9,561 nt of DNA. Origin: an uncultured Clostridia bacterium. Lineage in GTDB: Bacteria > Bacillota > Clostridia > RGIG6154. This document shows positions 1-5,873 of this stretch, in pieces (within the stretch, counting starts at the first letter, position 1; every line of letters starts with the position of its first letter). The position numbers and the translations under genes were made by a program. The notes beneath the pieces were generated by a model. The model was not told where the DNA came from, ran no database searches, and was given only the letters and a program-made list of their open reading frames with translations. The DNA lies in the NCBI GenBank assembly GCA_934446135.1, contig CAKSDT010000069.1, positions 1 to 9,561 on the forward strand. Direction: 5' to 3'.

Positions 1-47
1 GTGAATCATTCTCAGTTGAGGAAACAGAAGATACCGTTGAAGAATAA
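1..47 (+). CDS. rpsB: C-terminal end of 30S ribosomal protein S2 (partial)
   Basis: The window opens inside a reading frame (codons from base 3) whose last residues read ESFSVEETEDTVEE followed by TAA at 45-47. An acidic, Glu/Thr-rich tail ending about 35 bp before tsf is what clostridial S2 proteins usually look like, and rpsB-tsf is one of the most conserved bacterial gene pairs. Only 14 residues are visible, so the identity rests mainly on position upstream of tsf. No terminator lies between it and tsf, which fits co-transcription. Confidence 0.7.
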   Translation, partial: ESFSVEETEDTVEE

Positions 48-82
48 TCTTTACGGAAACTATCGGAAGGAGAATAAAATCA

Positions 83-973
83 ATGTTTACAGCAAGTGAT
101 GTAAAAAAATTAAGAGAAATGACAGGCTGCGGTATGATGGACTGCAAAAAGGCACTTACCGAGTCTGACGGCGATATGGACAAGGCAGTTGAATTTTTGA
201 GAGAAAAAGGTCTTGCAGCTGCTGCTAAAAAGGCAGGCAGAATTGCGGCAGAAGGTTTGGTTAGCATTTATGTTACAGAAGACGGTAAAGTAGGCGGTAT
301 GGTTGAAATCAACTCAGAAACAGACTTTGTTGGTAAAAATGCTGATTTCCAGGCATTTGTTGCTAAAGTTGCAGAAATAGTTGCAAAATCAAATCCTGCT
401 GATTTGGATGCTTTAAAAGCAGAAAAGTATGATGATAAATTAACCGTTGAAGAAATGCTCAGAGAAAAGATTCTTACAATCGGCGAAAATATGAACATCA
501 GAAGATTTGCAAGATTTGAAGGTAATGTTGTTGGCTATACACACGCCGGCGGAAGAATCGGTGTTTTGGTTAATGCTGAAAATGCCCTTGATGATGATGC
601 TCACGAAGCAGCAAGAGATGCTGCAATGCAAATTGCCGCAATCAATCCTTTGTATCTTTCAAAAGAAACAGTTCCGGCTGATGTTTTGGAAAATGAGAAG
701 AAAATTATTCTTGCTCAGATGAAAGAAGATCCTAAAAATGCTAATAAACCCGAAAACATTCTCGAAAAAATGCTTATCGGTAAGGTAAACAAATATTATG
801 AACAAAATTGTTTGCTTCAGCAGGCTTTTGTAAAAGACGATAAAATCACAGTTGAAAAATATCTTGCTTCAAAGAATGTAAAACTTGTTGAATATGCTCG
901 TTTTGAAAAAGGCGAAGGTCTTGAAAAGAGAGAAGACAACTTTGCAGATGAAGTTGCTTCCATGATGAAATAA
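83..973 (+). CDS. tsf: Translation elongation factor Ts
   Basis: EF-Ts, the cytoplasmic guanine-nucleotide exchange factor that regenerates EF-Tu-GTP from EF-Tu-GDP during elongation. The 296-aa product has the normal family length. The N-terminal UBA-like domain (residues 1-55) contains the family signature LREMTGCGMMDCKKAL (10-25). The EF-Tu-contacting TDFV motif lies at 80-83 (SETDFVGKN), where Asp81 and Phe82 push into the EF-Tu magnesium-site region. The core and dimerisation domain follow, with the C-terminal helix at the end. The ATG has a GGAAGGAG ribosome site at 65-72, 10 nt upstream. It sits 35 bp after rpsB and is followed at once by a terminator, so it is the last gene of the rpsB-tsf operon. 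Nothing unusual is visible. Confidence 0.98.
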   Translation: MFTASDVKKLREMTGCGMMDCKKALTESDGDMDKAVEFLREKGLAAAAKKAGRIAAEGLVSIYVTEDGKVGGMVEINSETDFVGKNADFQAFVAKVAEIVAKSNPADLDALKAEKYDDKLTVEEMLREKILTIGENMNIRRFARFEGNVVGYTHAGGRIGVLVNAENALDDDAHEAARDAAMQIAAINPLYLSKETVPADVLENEKKIILAQMKEDPKNANKPENILEKMLIGKVNKYYEQNCLLQQAFVKDDKITVEKYLASKNVKLVEYARFEKGEGLEKREDNFADEVASMMK

Positions 974-987
974 TTATTCAAAAATTT

Positions 988-1018
988 AAACCGCATCGAA
1001 TTTTCGATGCGGTTTTTG
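988..1018 (+). terminator. Rho-independent terminator of tsf, possibly bidirectional
   Basis: A perfect 10-bp stem, ACCGCATCGA (990-999) with TCGATGCGGT (1004-1013), closes a 4-nt ATTT loop and is followed by TTTTTGTG. The AAATTTAAA before the stem gives a T-rich tail in reverse as well, so the same hairpin probably also ends the minus-strand hydrolase gene that stops at 1047. Confidence 0.92.
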
Positions 1019-1046
1019 TGTTCTTTCTCTTAATAAATGTATTGAA

Positions 1047-1847
1047 TTACCACTTAAAATCAGAATTGTGATGCGGTGTTCCTACAAACCCTATTTGAGA
1101 AAAATCCTCCGGATTATTTCGTATTATGTAATCAATATACGATTCAACCATAAGTGCGGTGAGTCTGTAACCTGCTGCATTCATATGACTGCTGAGATAG
1201 AAATTGCGTCGGAATTCATCATCGTAAACAGGTGCATATTTTCTTAAATCAAGCACATAGCAATTATCAAATGTATTAGAGATTTCATAAATTAACTCAG
1301 TATGTTTGTTGTTAAATTCATCCCGTTTTAAATCGTTGTCTCTCGGAATTGTCATTAAGAAAAATTTTGCCTTTGGTTGTAACTCTTTATATTTTGCAAT
1401 AATTTTTCCGTAGTAACCGGCAAAGGTAGGCTTGTTCTTGGCCCAGTCTGAGATATCAATATCCTTTGTACTTCCGAATTCCAGATCGCCGTTTATTATT
1501 GCGGTAATATCATTAACCCCAAGTGCAATAATATATGCCCGGCATTTATATTTGTCGTCAAAATAGTTTTTCTCCTCTGCAAGACTGAAAAATGTGTCTG
1601 CACGAAGTCCTCCCTTTGAAAGATTTAACACTTCACTTCCCGTATCCCTTGCAATAAATTGTCCCCAGGAATATTCATAATAGTCGTGATAGCCGCGTAC
1701 ACCATTTTCTAAAGATTCGAACTCACCTGAAGAGAGACTGTCGCCGATGCACGCAATTTTTCTGAAAATTCCACAGAAACCACCGTTTGTAACGATATTA
1801 TCAAGTGGCTTTTCTGCCTTGTTTGCCATATATTTTGATATATCCAT
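1047..1847 (-). CDS. SGNH/GDSL-family hydrolase
   Basis: A predicted serine esterase/lipase-type hydrolase of the SGNH fold; the substrate cannot be deduced. The 266-aa protein has block I at 33-41 (CIGDSLSSG, nucleophile Ser37), block II Gly at 79-80 (LSKGG), block III with Asn112 (ALGVNDI) and block V with His221 (SSHMNAAGY). Block V lacks the usual Asp three residues before the His (Leu218 is there), as in some clostridial SGNH proteins with an HMNAxGY ending, so the nucleophile would work through a Ser-His pair or another acid. There is no signal peptide or membrane segment, so it is probably cytoplasmic. The ATG has a strong GGAAGGAG site (1856-1863 on the plus strand). It is monocistronic with its own promoter just upstream and shares the terminator region with tsf. 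Confidence 0.85.
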   Translation of the reverse strand: MDISKYMANKAEKPLDNIVTNGGFCGIFRKIACIGDSLSSGEFESLENGVRGYHDYYEYSWGQFIARDTGSEVLNLSKGGLRADTFFSLAEEKNYFDDKYKCRAYIIALGVNDITAIINGDLEFGSTKDIDISDWAKNKPTFAGYYGKIIAKYKELQPKAKFFLMTIPRDNDLKRDEFNNKHTELIYEISNTFDNCYVLDLRKYAPVYDDEFRRNFYLSSHMNAAGYRLTALMVESYIDYIIRNNPEDFSQIGFVGTPHHNSDFKW

Positions 1848-1868
1848 AATTCACACTCCTTCCGAGTG

Positions 1869-1897
1869 ATTTTATCATATCACAAATATTAAGTCAA
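1869..1897 (-). promoter_or_regulatory. Sigma-A-type promoter of the SGNH hydrolase gene
   Basis: On the minus strand, TTGACT (-35, 1892-1897) is separated by 17 nt from TAAAAT (-10, 1869-1874). The start codon at 1847 lies about 20 bp downstream with a ribosome site between, giving a very short leader. Both boxes match the consensus at five of six positions. Confidence 0.75.
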
Positions 1898-2232
1898 TAC
1901 CGGATATGTAAAAAATTGTGTATAATTAGTATATCAAAAAACAACTGTTCTTTTAAAAAACAAATTGTATTTACAAACTTGCACGTCGTTTGGCTAACGA
2001 ATTTTGCTCACTTTGAACTCGACTCTCTACATAATAAAAAAGAAGTACCCACAAAAGGGAGTAGTTTTTTGTAATGTCAGACAAAAAAGATATTTGTGCC
2101 GAAGGCACACTCGCAAAAGGTTGGTAATGAGCCAAAGGCGTTATGAGGGCACCTGTAACCGAATAGCCGATGCGAATGTGACCTTTTGCGAAAGAGGAGG
2201 AGCAAGGGAGCGGGCGGATGTTTTTGTGCAAG
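1898..2232. other. Non-coding stretch, probable interspersed repeat
   Basis: I see no credible gene here. Both strands carry open frames (about 86 aa on minus, 108 aa on plus), but neither has a ribosome site or recognisable domain, and the plus one runs on into tmRNA. The stretch is full of small dyads: TCGTT/AACGA at 1986-2000, TGTGCC-GAA-GGCACA at 2095-2109, GCC-AAA-GGC at 2131-2139, and the 11-bp inverted repeat that bounds 2111-2191. Base composition from about 1978 on is clearly richer in GC than the flanks. The minus-strand translation (GHIRIGYSVTGALIT) resembles, as I recall, fragments of junk ORFs that recur between genes in clostridial genomes, so this may be one copy of an intergenic repeat. 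That is a recollection and has not been searched. Confidence 0.45.
2111..2191. repeat. 81-bp element bounded by perfect 11-bp inverted repeats
   Basis: TCGCAAAAGGT (2111-2121) and ACCTTTTGCGA (2181-2191) are exact reverse complements, 59 bp apart. Inside lie a small hairpin (GCC-AAA-GGC, 2131-2139) and a possible inner pairing of GGTT (2119-2122) with AACC (2157-2160). As RNA it could fold into a branched stem; as DNA it resembles a short MITE-like or REP-like element. No target-site duplication is evident at its edges, and there is no transposase. Confidence 0.5.
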
Positions 2233-2261
2233 AAAAACGGAGCAAAGCGAACTTTGCTCCG
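2233..2261 (-). terminator. Rho-independent terminator of ssrA
   Basis: On the minus strand a perfect 10-bp stem, CGGAGCAAAG with CTTTGCTCCG (2238-2261), closes a TTCG tetraloop and is followed by TTTTT (2237-2233). It starts 3 nt after the tmRNA CCA end, so it both ends transcription and defines the precursor 3' end that RNases would trim. Confidence 0.95.
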
Positions 2262-2264
2262 ACG

Positions 2265-2616
2265 TGGTGGAGGCGGGGAGAGTCGAACTCCCGTCCGAAA
2301 ATCTGTCCGACGGTATGTCTACAAGTTTAGTTTATGGATCAAGTTTCCCCTGAAAAAAAGTCCCACAAACAAATCTTTTTTTAGAGTAGTTTCATCTTGC
2401 ACGACGGGCTCAAAACTTTGCCCGTTCGGGTTCACTGCGTAAGTGACGCCTCAATTCCGCACCGCAGTAATGCGGGTGAGACGGCCGCCTTTAATTAGGC
2501 AGCGTAAGCTAAATTATTATTTCTAGCGTTTAATATTTAATTTGCGGTTTTTAGGTTGCCGCCCAAACCACTTGCAATACCGGCTTCTTTATCCCCGTCG
2601 AAACCTTTACGCCCCC
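2265..2616 (-). ncRNA. ssrA: Transfer-messenger RNA (tmRNA)
   Basis: tmRNA enters stalled ribosomes with SmpB as an alanyl-tRNA mimic and then supplies a short reading frame that tags the nascent protein for degradation. The 5' end GGGGGCG pairs with CGCCTCC before the discriminator A and an encoded CCA (2265-2267), with one G-U pair, to make the acceptor stem. The T-arm GGGAG-TTCGACT-CTCCC is adjacent. The typical opening GGGGGCGTAAAGGTTTCGAC is present. The tag frame lies at 2498-2527: GCT AGA AAT AAT AAT TTA GCT TAC GCT GCC, then TAA at 2495-2497. It reads ARNNNLAYAA, ten codons as in E. coli, with a hydrophobic-Ala-Ala end suited to ClpXP/ClpAP. The resume codon is inferred because the frame has a TAA five codons further upstream. 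Pseudoknot-like GC-rich stems follow the frame. Total length is 352 nt. Confidence 0.97.
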
Positions 2617-2628
2617 ATATAGATTTTT

Positions 2629-2657
2629 ATTGTACTATAATAATAGGAAAAAGTCAA
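2629..2657 (-). promoter_or_regulatory. Promoter of ssrA
   Basis: On the minus strand TTGACT (2652-2657) and TACAAT (2629-2634) are exactly 17 nt apart, 12 bp before the mature 5' end of tmRNA. The -35 box begins only 3 bp after the smpB stop codon, and no terminator separates the genes, so tmRNA is probably made both from this promoter and by read-through from smpB. Confidence 0.85.
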
Positions 2658-2660
2658 TTA

Positions 2661-3119
2661 TTAATATTTACCTCTTACAGCCCTTTCAATGTCCCGTTTT
2701 GCTGATTTTTGGGCTGCAGAATCCCTTTTATCATAAAGTTTTTTACCTTTCGCCGTTGCAATTTCAACTTTTGCGTTTGAACCTTTAAAATAGATAGAAA
2801 GCGGAACTATTGAAATTCCGTCCTGGGTTGCCTTGGTAAAAAGTTTCATAATTTCCTGCTTGTGAAGCAGAAGTTTTCTTACTCTTAAAGGGTCACGGTT
2901 AAAAATATTTCCTTTTTCGTACGGACTTATGTGCATGCCCATAACAAAAGCTTCGCCGTCCTTTACGGAAACCCAACTGTCTTTCAAATTGCACCCTCCC
3001 TGACGGAGGGATTTAACTTCAGTTCCTGTAAGAGCAATTCCCGCCTCATACTTTTCAAGAATGAAATAATCGTGATATGCTTTTTTGTTATTTGCTATTA
3101 TCTTGATGTTTTCTTCCAT
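2661..3119 (-). CDS. smpB: SsrA-binding protein SmpB
   Basis: SmpB binds the tRNA-like domain of tmRNA, takes the place of the missing anticodon arm in the decoding centre, and is essential for trans-translation. The protein is 152 aa, normal for the family. It shows the OB-fold core with ALTGTEVKSLRQG (29-41), DPLRVRKLLLHK (76-87), and the basic C-terminal tail KGKKLYDKRD (124-133), which forms a helix in the mRNA channel. I chose the ATG at 3119 (MEENIK) rather than the upstream in-frame ATG at 3149. It has a GGGAG ribosome site 7 nt ahead (3127-3131), and homology to SmpB begins shortly after it. The start lies inside the end of the TVP38-family gene (32-bp overlap), which suggests translational coupling. 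ssrA follows immediately, joining the protein with its RNA partner. Confidence 0.97.
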   Translation of the reverse strand: MEENIKIIANNKKAYHDYFILEKYEAGIALTGTEVKSLRQGGCNLKDSWVSVKDGEAFVMGMHISPYEKGNIFNRDPLRVRKLLLHKQEIMKLFTKATQDGISIVPLSIYFKGSNAKVEIATAKGKKLYDKRDSAAQKSAKRDIERAVRGKY

Positions 3120-3774
3120 ATTTTTTCTCCCATATTTTGTAGACCGCATAACCTATAGCACTTATTAAGATGATTGCGGCATAAATAACAATCAATTTTT
3201 TATAATCTTTTTCAGCGAAGGCACTTCCGGCAAATGTTGTTGACACTATTGAAAAAATTCTTGCAAAAGTCGATATAATCAAAAAGTCCTTAAGCGAAAT
3301 TTTTGTAAGGGTCATAATATATGCTAAAAGGTCCTTTGGCGTTCCGGGAAGAAAATAAAGAATAAAAGTGATTTTTTTAAGTTTGTCCTCACTTTCTAGA
3401 AACTTGAATTTTTCAAGTTTCTCGTTTCCCGCAACTTTTAGGACAAAGTCCTCGCCCCAGACTCTTACAATTTTGAATATTAAAAATTCACCGGCAACTA
3501 CACCCAAAAGACAAATTATAAGACCGCCAAGCCAACCGTATAATGACCCTGCCGCAAATTCAATCAATTCACCCGGTATAAGGGCAACAACAATCTGGAG
3601 AATTTGAAGCAAAAAAACTATTATAACGCCGAAAACTCCATAACCTTTGACAAAATCCTGAACAGCAGTACCTTTTGCTACCGACATAACAAGAGGAATT
3701 GAAATTACGGCAATTAAAATTGTTGCAACTATAAAAAGTATAAAACTGATATCATTGAATTTGTTCTTTTTCAT
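3088..3774 (-). CDS. TVP38/TMEM64 (DedA-superfamily) membrane protein
   Basis: A polytopic inner-membrane protein of the TVP38/TMEM64 (SNARE-associated/VTT domain) family. Relatives such as DedA proteins and YdjX/YdjZ are linked to lipid handling and membrane homeostasis, but the transported molecule here is unknown. The 228-aa protein has hydrophobic segments at roughly 9-31, 45-66, 72-100, 136-155, 163-184 and 193-212. It carries the family hallmarks PGELIEFAAGSLYG (67-80, re-entrant loop) and FLPGTPKD (141-148), then a loop into ARIFSIVSTTFAGS (171-184). The ATG at 3774 has GAGG 10 nt upstream. Its 3' end overlaps the smpB start, so it is the promoter-proximal gene of the TVP38-smpB-ssrA unit. 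The link with ribosome rescue is probably only positional. Confidence 0.88.
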   Translation of the reverse strand: MKKNKFNDISFILFIVATILIAVISIPLVMSVAKGTAVQDFVKGYGVFGVIIVFLLQILQIVVALIPGELIEFAAGSLYGWLGGLIICLLGVVAGEFLIFKIVRVWGEDFVLKVAGNEKLEKFKFLESEDKLKKITFILYFLPGTPKDLLAYIMTLTKISLKDFLIISTFARIFSIVSTTFAGSAFAEKDYKKLIVIYAAIILISAIGYAVYKIWEKKYGRKHQDNSK

Positions 3775-3819
3775 CTTAAAAGTGCCTCATAAAAGAATTA
3801 TATACATATCATGCAGTTA

Positions 3820-3848
3820 ATTATACTATAAGTGTGATTTTTTTTCAA
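3820..3848 (-). promoter_or_regulatory. Promoter of the TVP38-smpB(-ssrA) unit
   Basis: On the minus strand TTGAAA (3843-3848) and a perfect TATAAT (3820-3825) are spaced by 17 nt, about 46 bp before the start at 3774. The spacer contains an A-run. It lies back to back with the likely ung promoter region. Confidence 0.8.
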
Positions 3849-3862
3849 TTATATTGTATAAT
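3833..3862 (+). promoter_or_regulatory. Possible ung promoter
   Basis: A perfect TATAAT at 3857-3862 lies 46 bp before the ung start. The best -35 partner, TGTGAT at 3833-3838 (18-nt spacer), is weak. The boxes overlap the divergent promoter of the TVP38 gene (3820-3848), so only one polymerase could occupy the site at a time. The very AT-rich surroundings make chance matches likely. Confidence 0.4.
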
Positions 3863-3908
3863 TTTAACATAATTTTAATTAAAATTTAACACAAGAGGAA
3901 GGATTTGT

Positions 3909-4577
3909 ATGAAACCTATAGGACACGAGTGGGATGTACTTTTAAAAAAGGAGTTCGAAATAGACTATGTTATTGAATTAAGGAAGTTTCTTGTAAGAGA
4001 GTATAACACAAAAACGATTTATCCTCCCGCCGAAGATATTTTTAATGCACTTAAATATACATCCTACAGCGATGTTAAAGTTGTTATTCTGGGACAGGAT
4101 CCGTATCACGGTTTCGGCCAGGCACACGGACTTTGCTTCTCTGTGAAAAGAGGGGTAACGCCTCCGCCCTCGCTTAAAAATATTTTCAAGGAACTTGAAA
4201 GTGATGTGGGTTTTAAAATACCAAATCACGGCTGTCTTACAGATTGGGCAAAACAAGGAGTCCTTCTCCTTAATACAACGCTTACTGTAGAGGAAGGAAA
4301 GCCCAACAGCCACAAGGGAAGAGGCTGGGAAATTTTTACCGATAAAATAATAGAACTTTTAAATATGCACGAAGAGCCGGTTGTGTTTATGCTTTGGGGC
4401 GGAAATGCAAGAGCAAAGAAAAGTCTTATAACTAATGACAGGCATCTCGTATTGGAAACCGTTCACCCAAGTCCGCTTTCTGCATACGGCGGATTTTTCG
4501 GCTGTAAACATTTTTCAAAGGCAAATGAGTTTTTAAAAAGCAATAATATTACTCCCATAGACTGGACGATTAACTGA
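3909..4577 (+). CDS. ung: Uracil-DNA glycosylase, family 1
   Basis: Ung removes uracil from DNA by cleaving the N-glycosidic bond, the first step of base-excision repair of deaminated cytosine or misincorporated dUMP. The 222-aa protein matches the family length and carries every key motif. The water-activating loop GQDPYH is at 62-67 (catalytic Asp64), the Pro-rich loop TPPPSLKNIF at 84-93, the uracil-recognition strand LLNTTLTV at 119-126 with Asn122, and the minor-groove Leu-intercalation loop HPSPLSAYGGFFGCKHF at 186-202 with catalytic His186. The ATG has AGAGGAAGG at 3895-3903. The gene stands alone, divergent from TVP38-smpB, with the next plus-strand gene under its own promoter. Confidence 0.98.
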   Translation: MKPIGHEWDVLLKKEFEIDYVIELRKFLVREYNTKTIYPPAEDIFNALKYTSYSDVKVVILGQDPYHGFGQAHGLCFSVKRGVTPPPSLKNIFKELESDVGFKIPNHGCLTDWAKQGVLLLNTTLTVEEGKPNSHKGRGWEIFTDKIIELLNMHEEPVVFMLWGGNARAKKSLITNDRHLVLETVHPSPLSAYGGFFGCKHFSKANEFLKSNNITPIDWTIN

Positions 4578-4612
4578 TTTTGTGCATTGTGACAGATAAG
4601 TTTGTGCAAAAT

Positions 4613-4648
4613 TAAAACAGGCTTACTATTGAAAGGAAACCTGTTTTA
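4613..4648 (+). terminator. Inverted repeat after ung: weak terminator and/or operator
   Basis: TAAAACAGG (4613-4621) and CCTGTTTTA (4640-4648) are perfect 9-bp reverse complements around an 18-nt loop. As RNA after ung it would be a stem ending in UUUUA, a weak intrinsic terminator. As DNA it encloses the -35 box of the promoter for the next gene and covers most of the spacer, so it could equally be a regulator site. The sequence does not decide between the two. Confidence 0.5.
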
Positions 4649-4657
4649 TGTTACAAT
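4629..4657 (+). promoter_or_regulatory. Promoter of the MsmX-like ATPase gene
   Basis: TTGAAA (4629-4634) and TACAAT (4652-4657) are 17 nt apart, about 44 bp before the ATG at 4701. The -35 box lies inside the loop of the 4613-4648 inverted repeat, and one arm fills much of the spacer. Confidence 0.8.
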
Positions 4658-4700
4658 ACTAACGCATAGAAATGATTTGTTTAAGAAAGGGAGAATGAAA

Positions 4701-5810
4701 ATGGCAAGCGTAACACTCAAAAACATATACAAAATTTATGACGGCAATGTTACAGCCGTAAGCGATTTTAATCTTGATATTGCCGATAAGGAATTTATTG
4801 TACTTGTAGGTCCTTCAGGCTGCGGTAAATCAACAACTTTAAGAATGATAGCAGGTCTTGAAGATATTACAAAAGGCGAACTTTATATCGGCGACCAGTT
4901 GGTAAACAATGTTGAACCGAAAGACAGAGATATTGCAATGGTTTTCCAGAACTATGCTCTTTATCCGCACATGACAGTTTACGGAAATATGGCTTTTGGT
5001 CTTAAACTCAGAAAAGTTCCTAAAGATGAAATTGACAAGAAAGTTCACGAGGCTGCAAAAATCCTTGATATCGAACATCTTCTTGACAGAAAACCTGCCG
5101 CACTTTCAGGCGGACAAAGACAGCGTGTTGCTTTAGGCCGTGCAATCGTTCGTGAACCTAAGGTGTTCCTTATGGACGAACCTTTGTCAAACCTTGAGGC
5201 AAAACTCCGTGTTCAGATGAGAACTGAAAGCGGTAAACTTCATCAGAAACTTGATACAACATTTATCTATGTTACTCACGACCAGACAGAGGCTATGACA
5301 ATGGGTACAAGAATTGTTGTTATGAAAGACGGTGTTGTTCAGCAGGTTGATACTCCGACAAACCTTTATTCTATACCTTGCAATATGTTCGTTGCAGGCT
5401 TTATCGGAAGTCCTCAGATGAACTTTATCGACGGTAAAATTTCAAAAAGAGATGACGGTACATATGTTGTTATCGGCAAAGACGAAATCAAACTTCCCGA
5501 AGGAAAAGCAAAGACTCTTGCTGAAACAGGATTTGCCGGAGAAGAAGTTGTGCTCGGTATCAGACCTGAGGATATTCACGATGATGAACTCTTTATTTCA
5601 AATTCGGAAAATGTTTTGGAAACAGATGTAGAAGTTACAGAACCTTTGGGTGCTGAAACATATCTCTACTTCAAAATTGACGGAAAAGACTTCACAGCAA
5701 GGGTTAATCCGAGAACAACCGCAAAACCGGGAGACAGAATCAAGATTGCATTTGATGCAACTAAGATTCATCTTTTCGATAAAGAAACAGAAAAAACCAT
5801 TATTAACTAA
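4701..5810 (+). CDS. MsmX/UgpC-type carbohydrate ABC transporter ATPase
   Basis: The cytoplasmic ATPase subunit of CUT1-type sugar importers (MsmX, MsiK, MalK, UgpC group), which dimerises and drives membrane permeases supplied with sugars by binding proteins. The 369-aa protein has Walker A GPSGCGKS (37-44), the Q-loop at Gln83 (FQNYALYPHMTV), signature LSGGQRQR (135-142), Walker B VFLMDE (155-160) and H-loop His193 (YVTHDQTEA). The C-terminal TOBE/OB regulatory domain runs from about 235 to 360. The D-loop reads SNLEAKLR where the family almost always has SNLDAKLR, a conservative change. I placed the start at 4701 (MASVTLKN) because AAAGGGAG (4686-4693) is 7 nt before it; the ATG at 4695 is too close to that site. 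No permease or binding-protein gene is adjacent, the usual state for a shared MsmX-type ATPase serving several importers. Confidence 0.93.
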   Translation: MASVTLKNIYKIYDGNVTAVSDFNLDIADKEFIVLVGPSGCGKSTTLRMIAGLEDITKGELYIGDQLVNNVEPKDRDIAMVFQNYALYPHMTVYGNMAFGLKLRKVPKDEIDKKVHEAAKILDIEHLLDRKPAALSGGQRQRVALGRAIVREPKVFLMDEPLSNLEAKLRVQMRTESGKLHQKLDTTFIYVTHDQTEAMTMGTRIVVMKDGVVQQVDTPTNLYSIPCNMFVAGFIGSPQMNFIDGKISKRDDGTYVVIGKDEIKLPEGKAKTLAETGFAGEEVVLGIRPEDIHDDELFISNSENVLETDVEVTEPLGAETYLYFKIDGKDFTARVNPRTTAKPGDRIKIAFDATKIHLFDKETEKTIIN

Positions 5811-5821
5811 TAAAAAAGATA

Positions 5822-5850
5822 TTTACAAACTGTAAACTTTGTGTTATACT
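5822..5850 (+). promoter_or_regulatory. Promoter of the dockerin protein gene, with dyad over -35
   Basis: TTTACA (5822-5827) and TATACT (5845-5850) are 17 nt apart, with TG one base before the -10 box (TGTTATACT, an extended -10). The -35 box is the left half of an inverted repeat, TTTACA-AAC-TGTAAA (5822-5836), which could be an operator half-site pair. Predicted transcripts would have an untranslated leader of about 80 nt containing the 5874-5900 hairpin. Confidence 0.75.
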
Positions 5851-5873
5851 TCAATTGTAATAGAATGTTTGAG

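Noticed and set aside
1917..1926. TATAAT at 1921-1926 as a plus-strand promoter
   Set aside because: It has no -35 partner at a suitable distance, the TG is one base out of register for an extended -10, and no gene follows on that strand.
1971..2231. 86-codon open frame on the minus strand (and a 108-codon frame on plus, 2004-2330)
   Set aside because: Neither has a ribosome site or recognisable domain. They overlap each other and the 81-bp inverted-repeat element. The plus frame runs through the tmRNA gene, where the T-arm gives a GESNSRP-like peptide typical of false ORFs over tRNA-like ends.
2218..2442. 74-codon plus-strand frame over the tmRNA gene
   Set aside because: It is the antisense of ssrA; the RNA gene explains the sequence fully.
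4602..4700. Longer N-terminus for the MsmX-like ATPase starting at 4602
   Set aside because: The extra 33 residues do not fit the family, they cross the promoter and inverted repeat, and a good ribosome site precedes the ATG at 4701.
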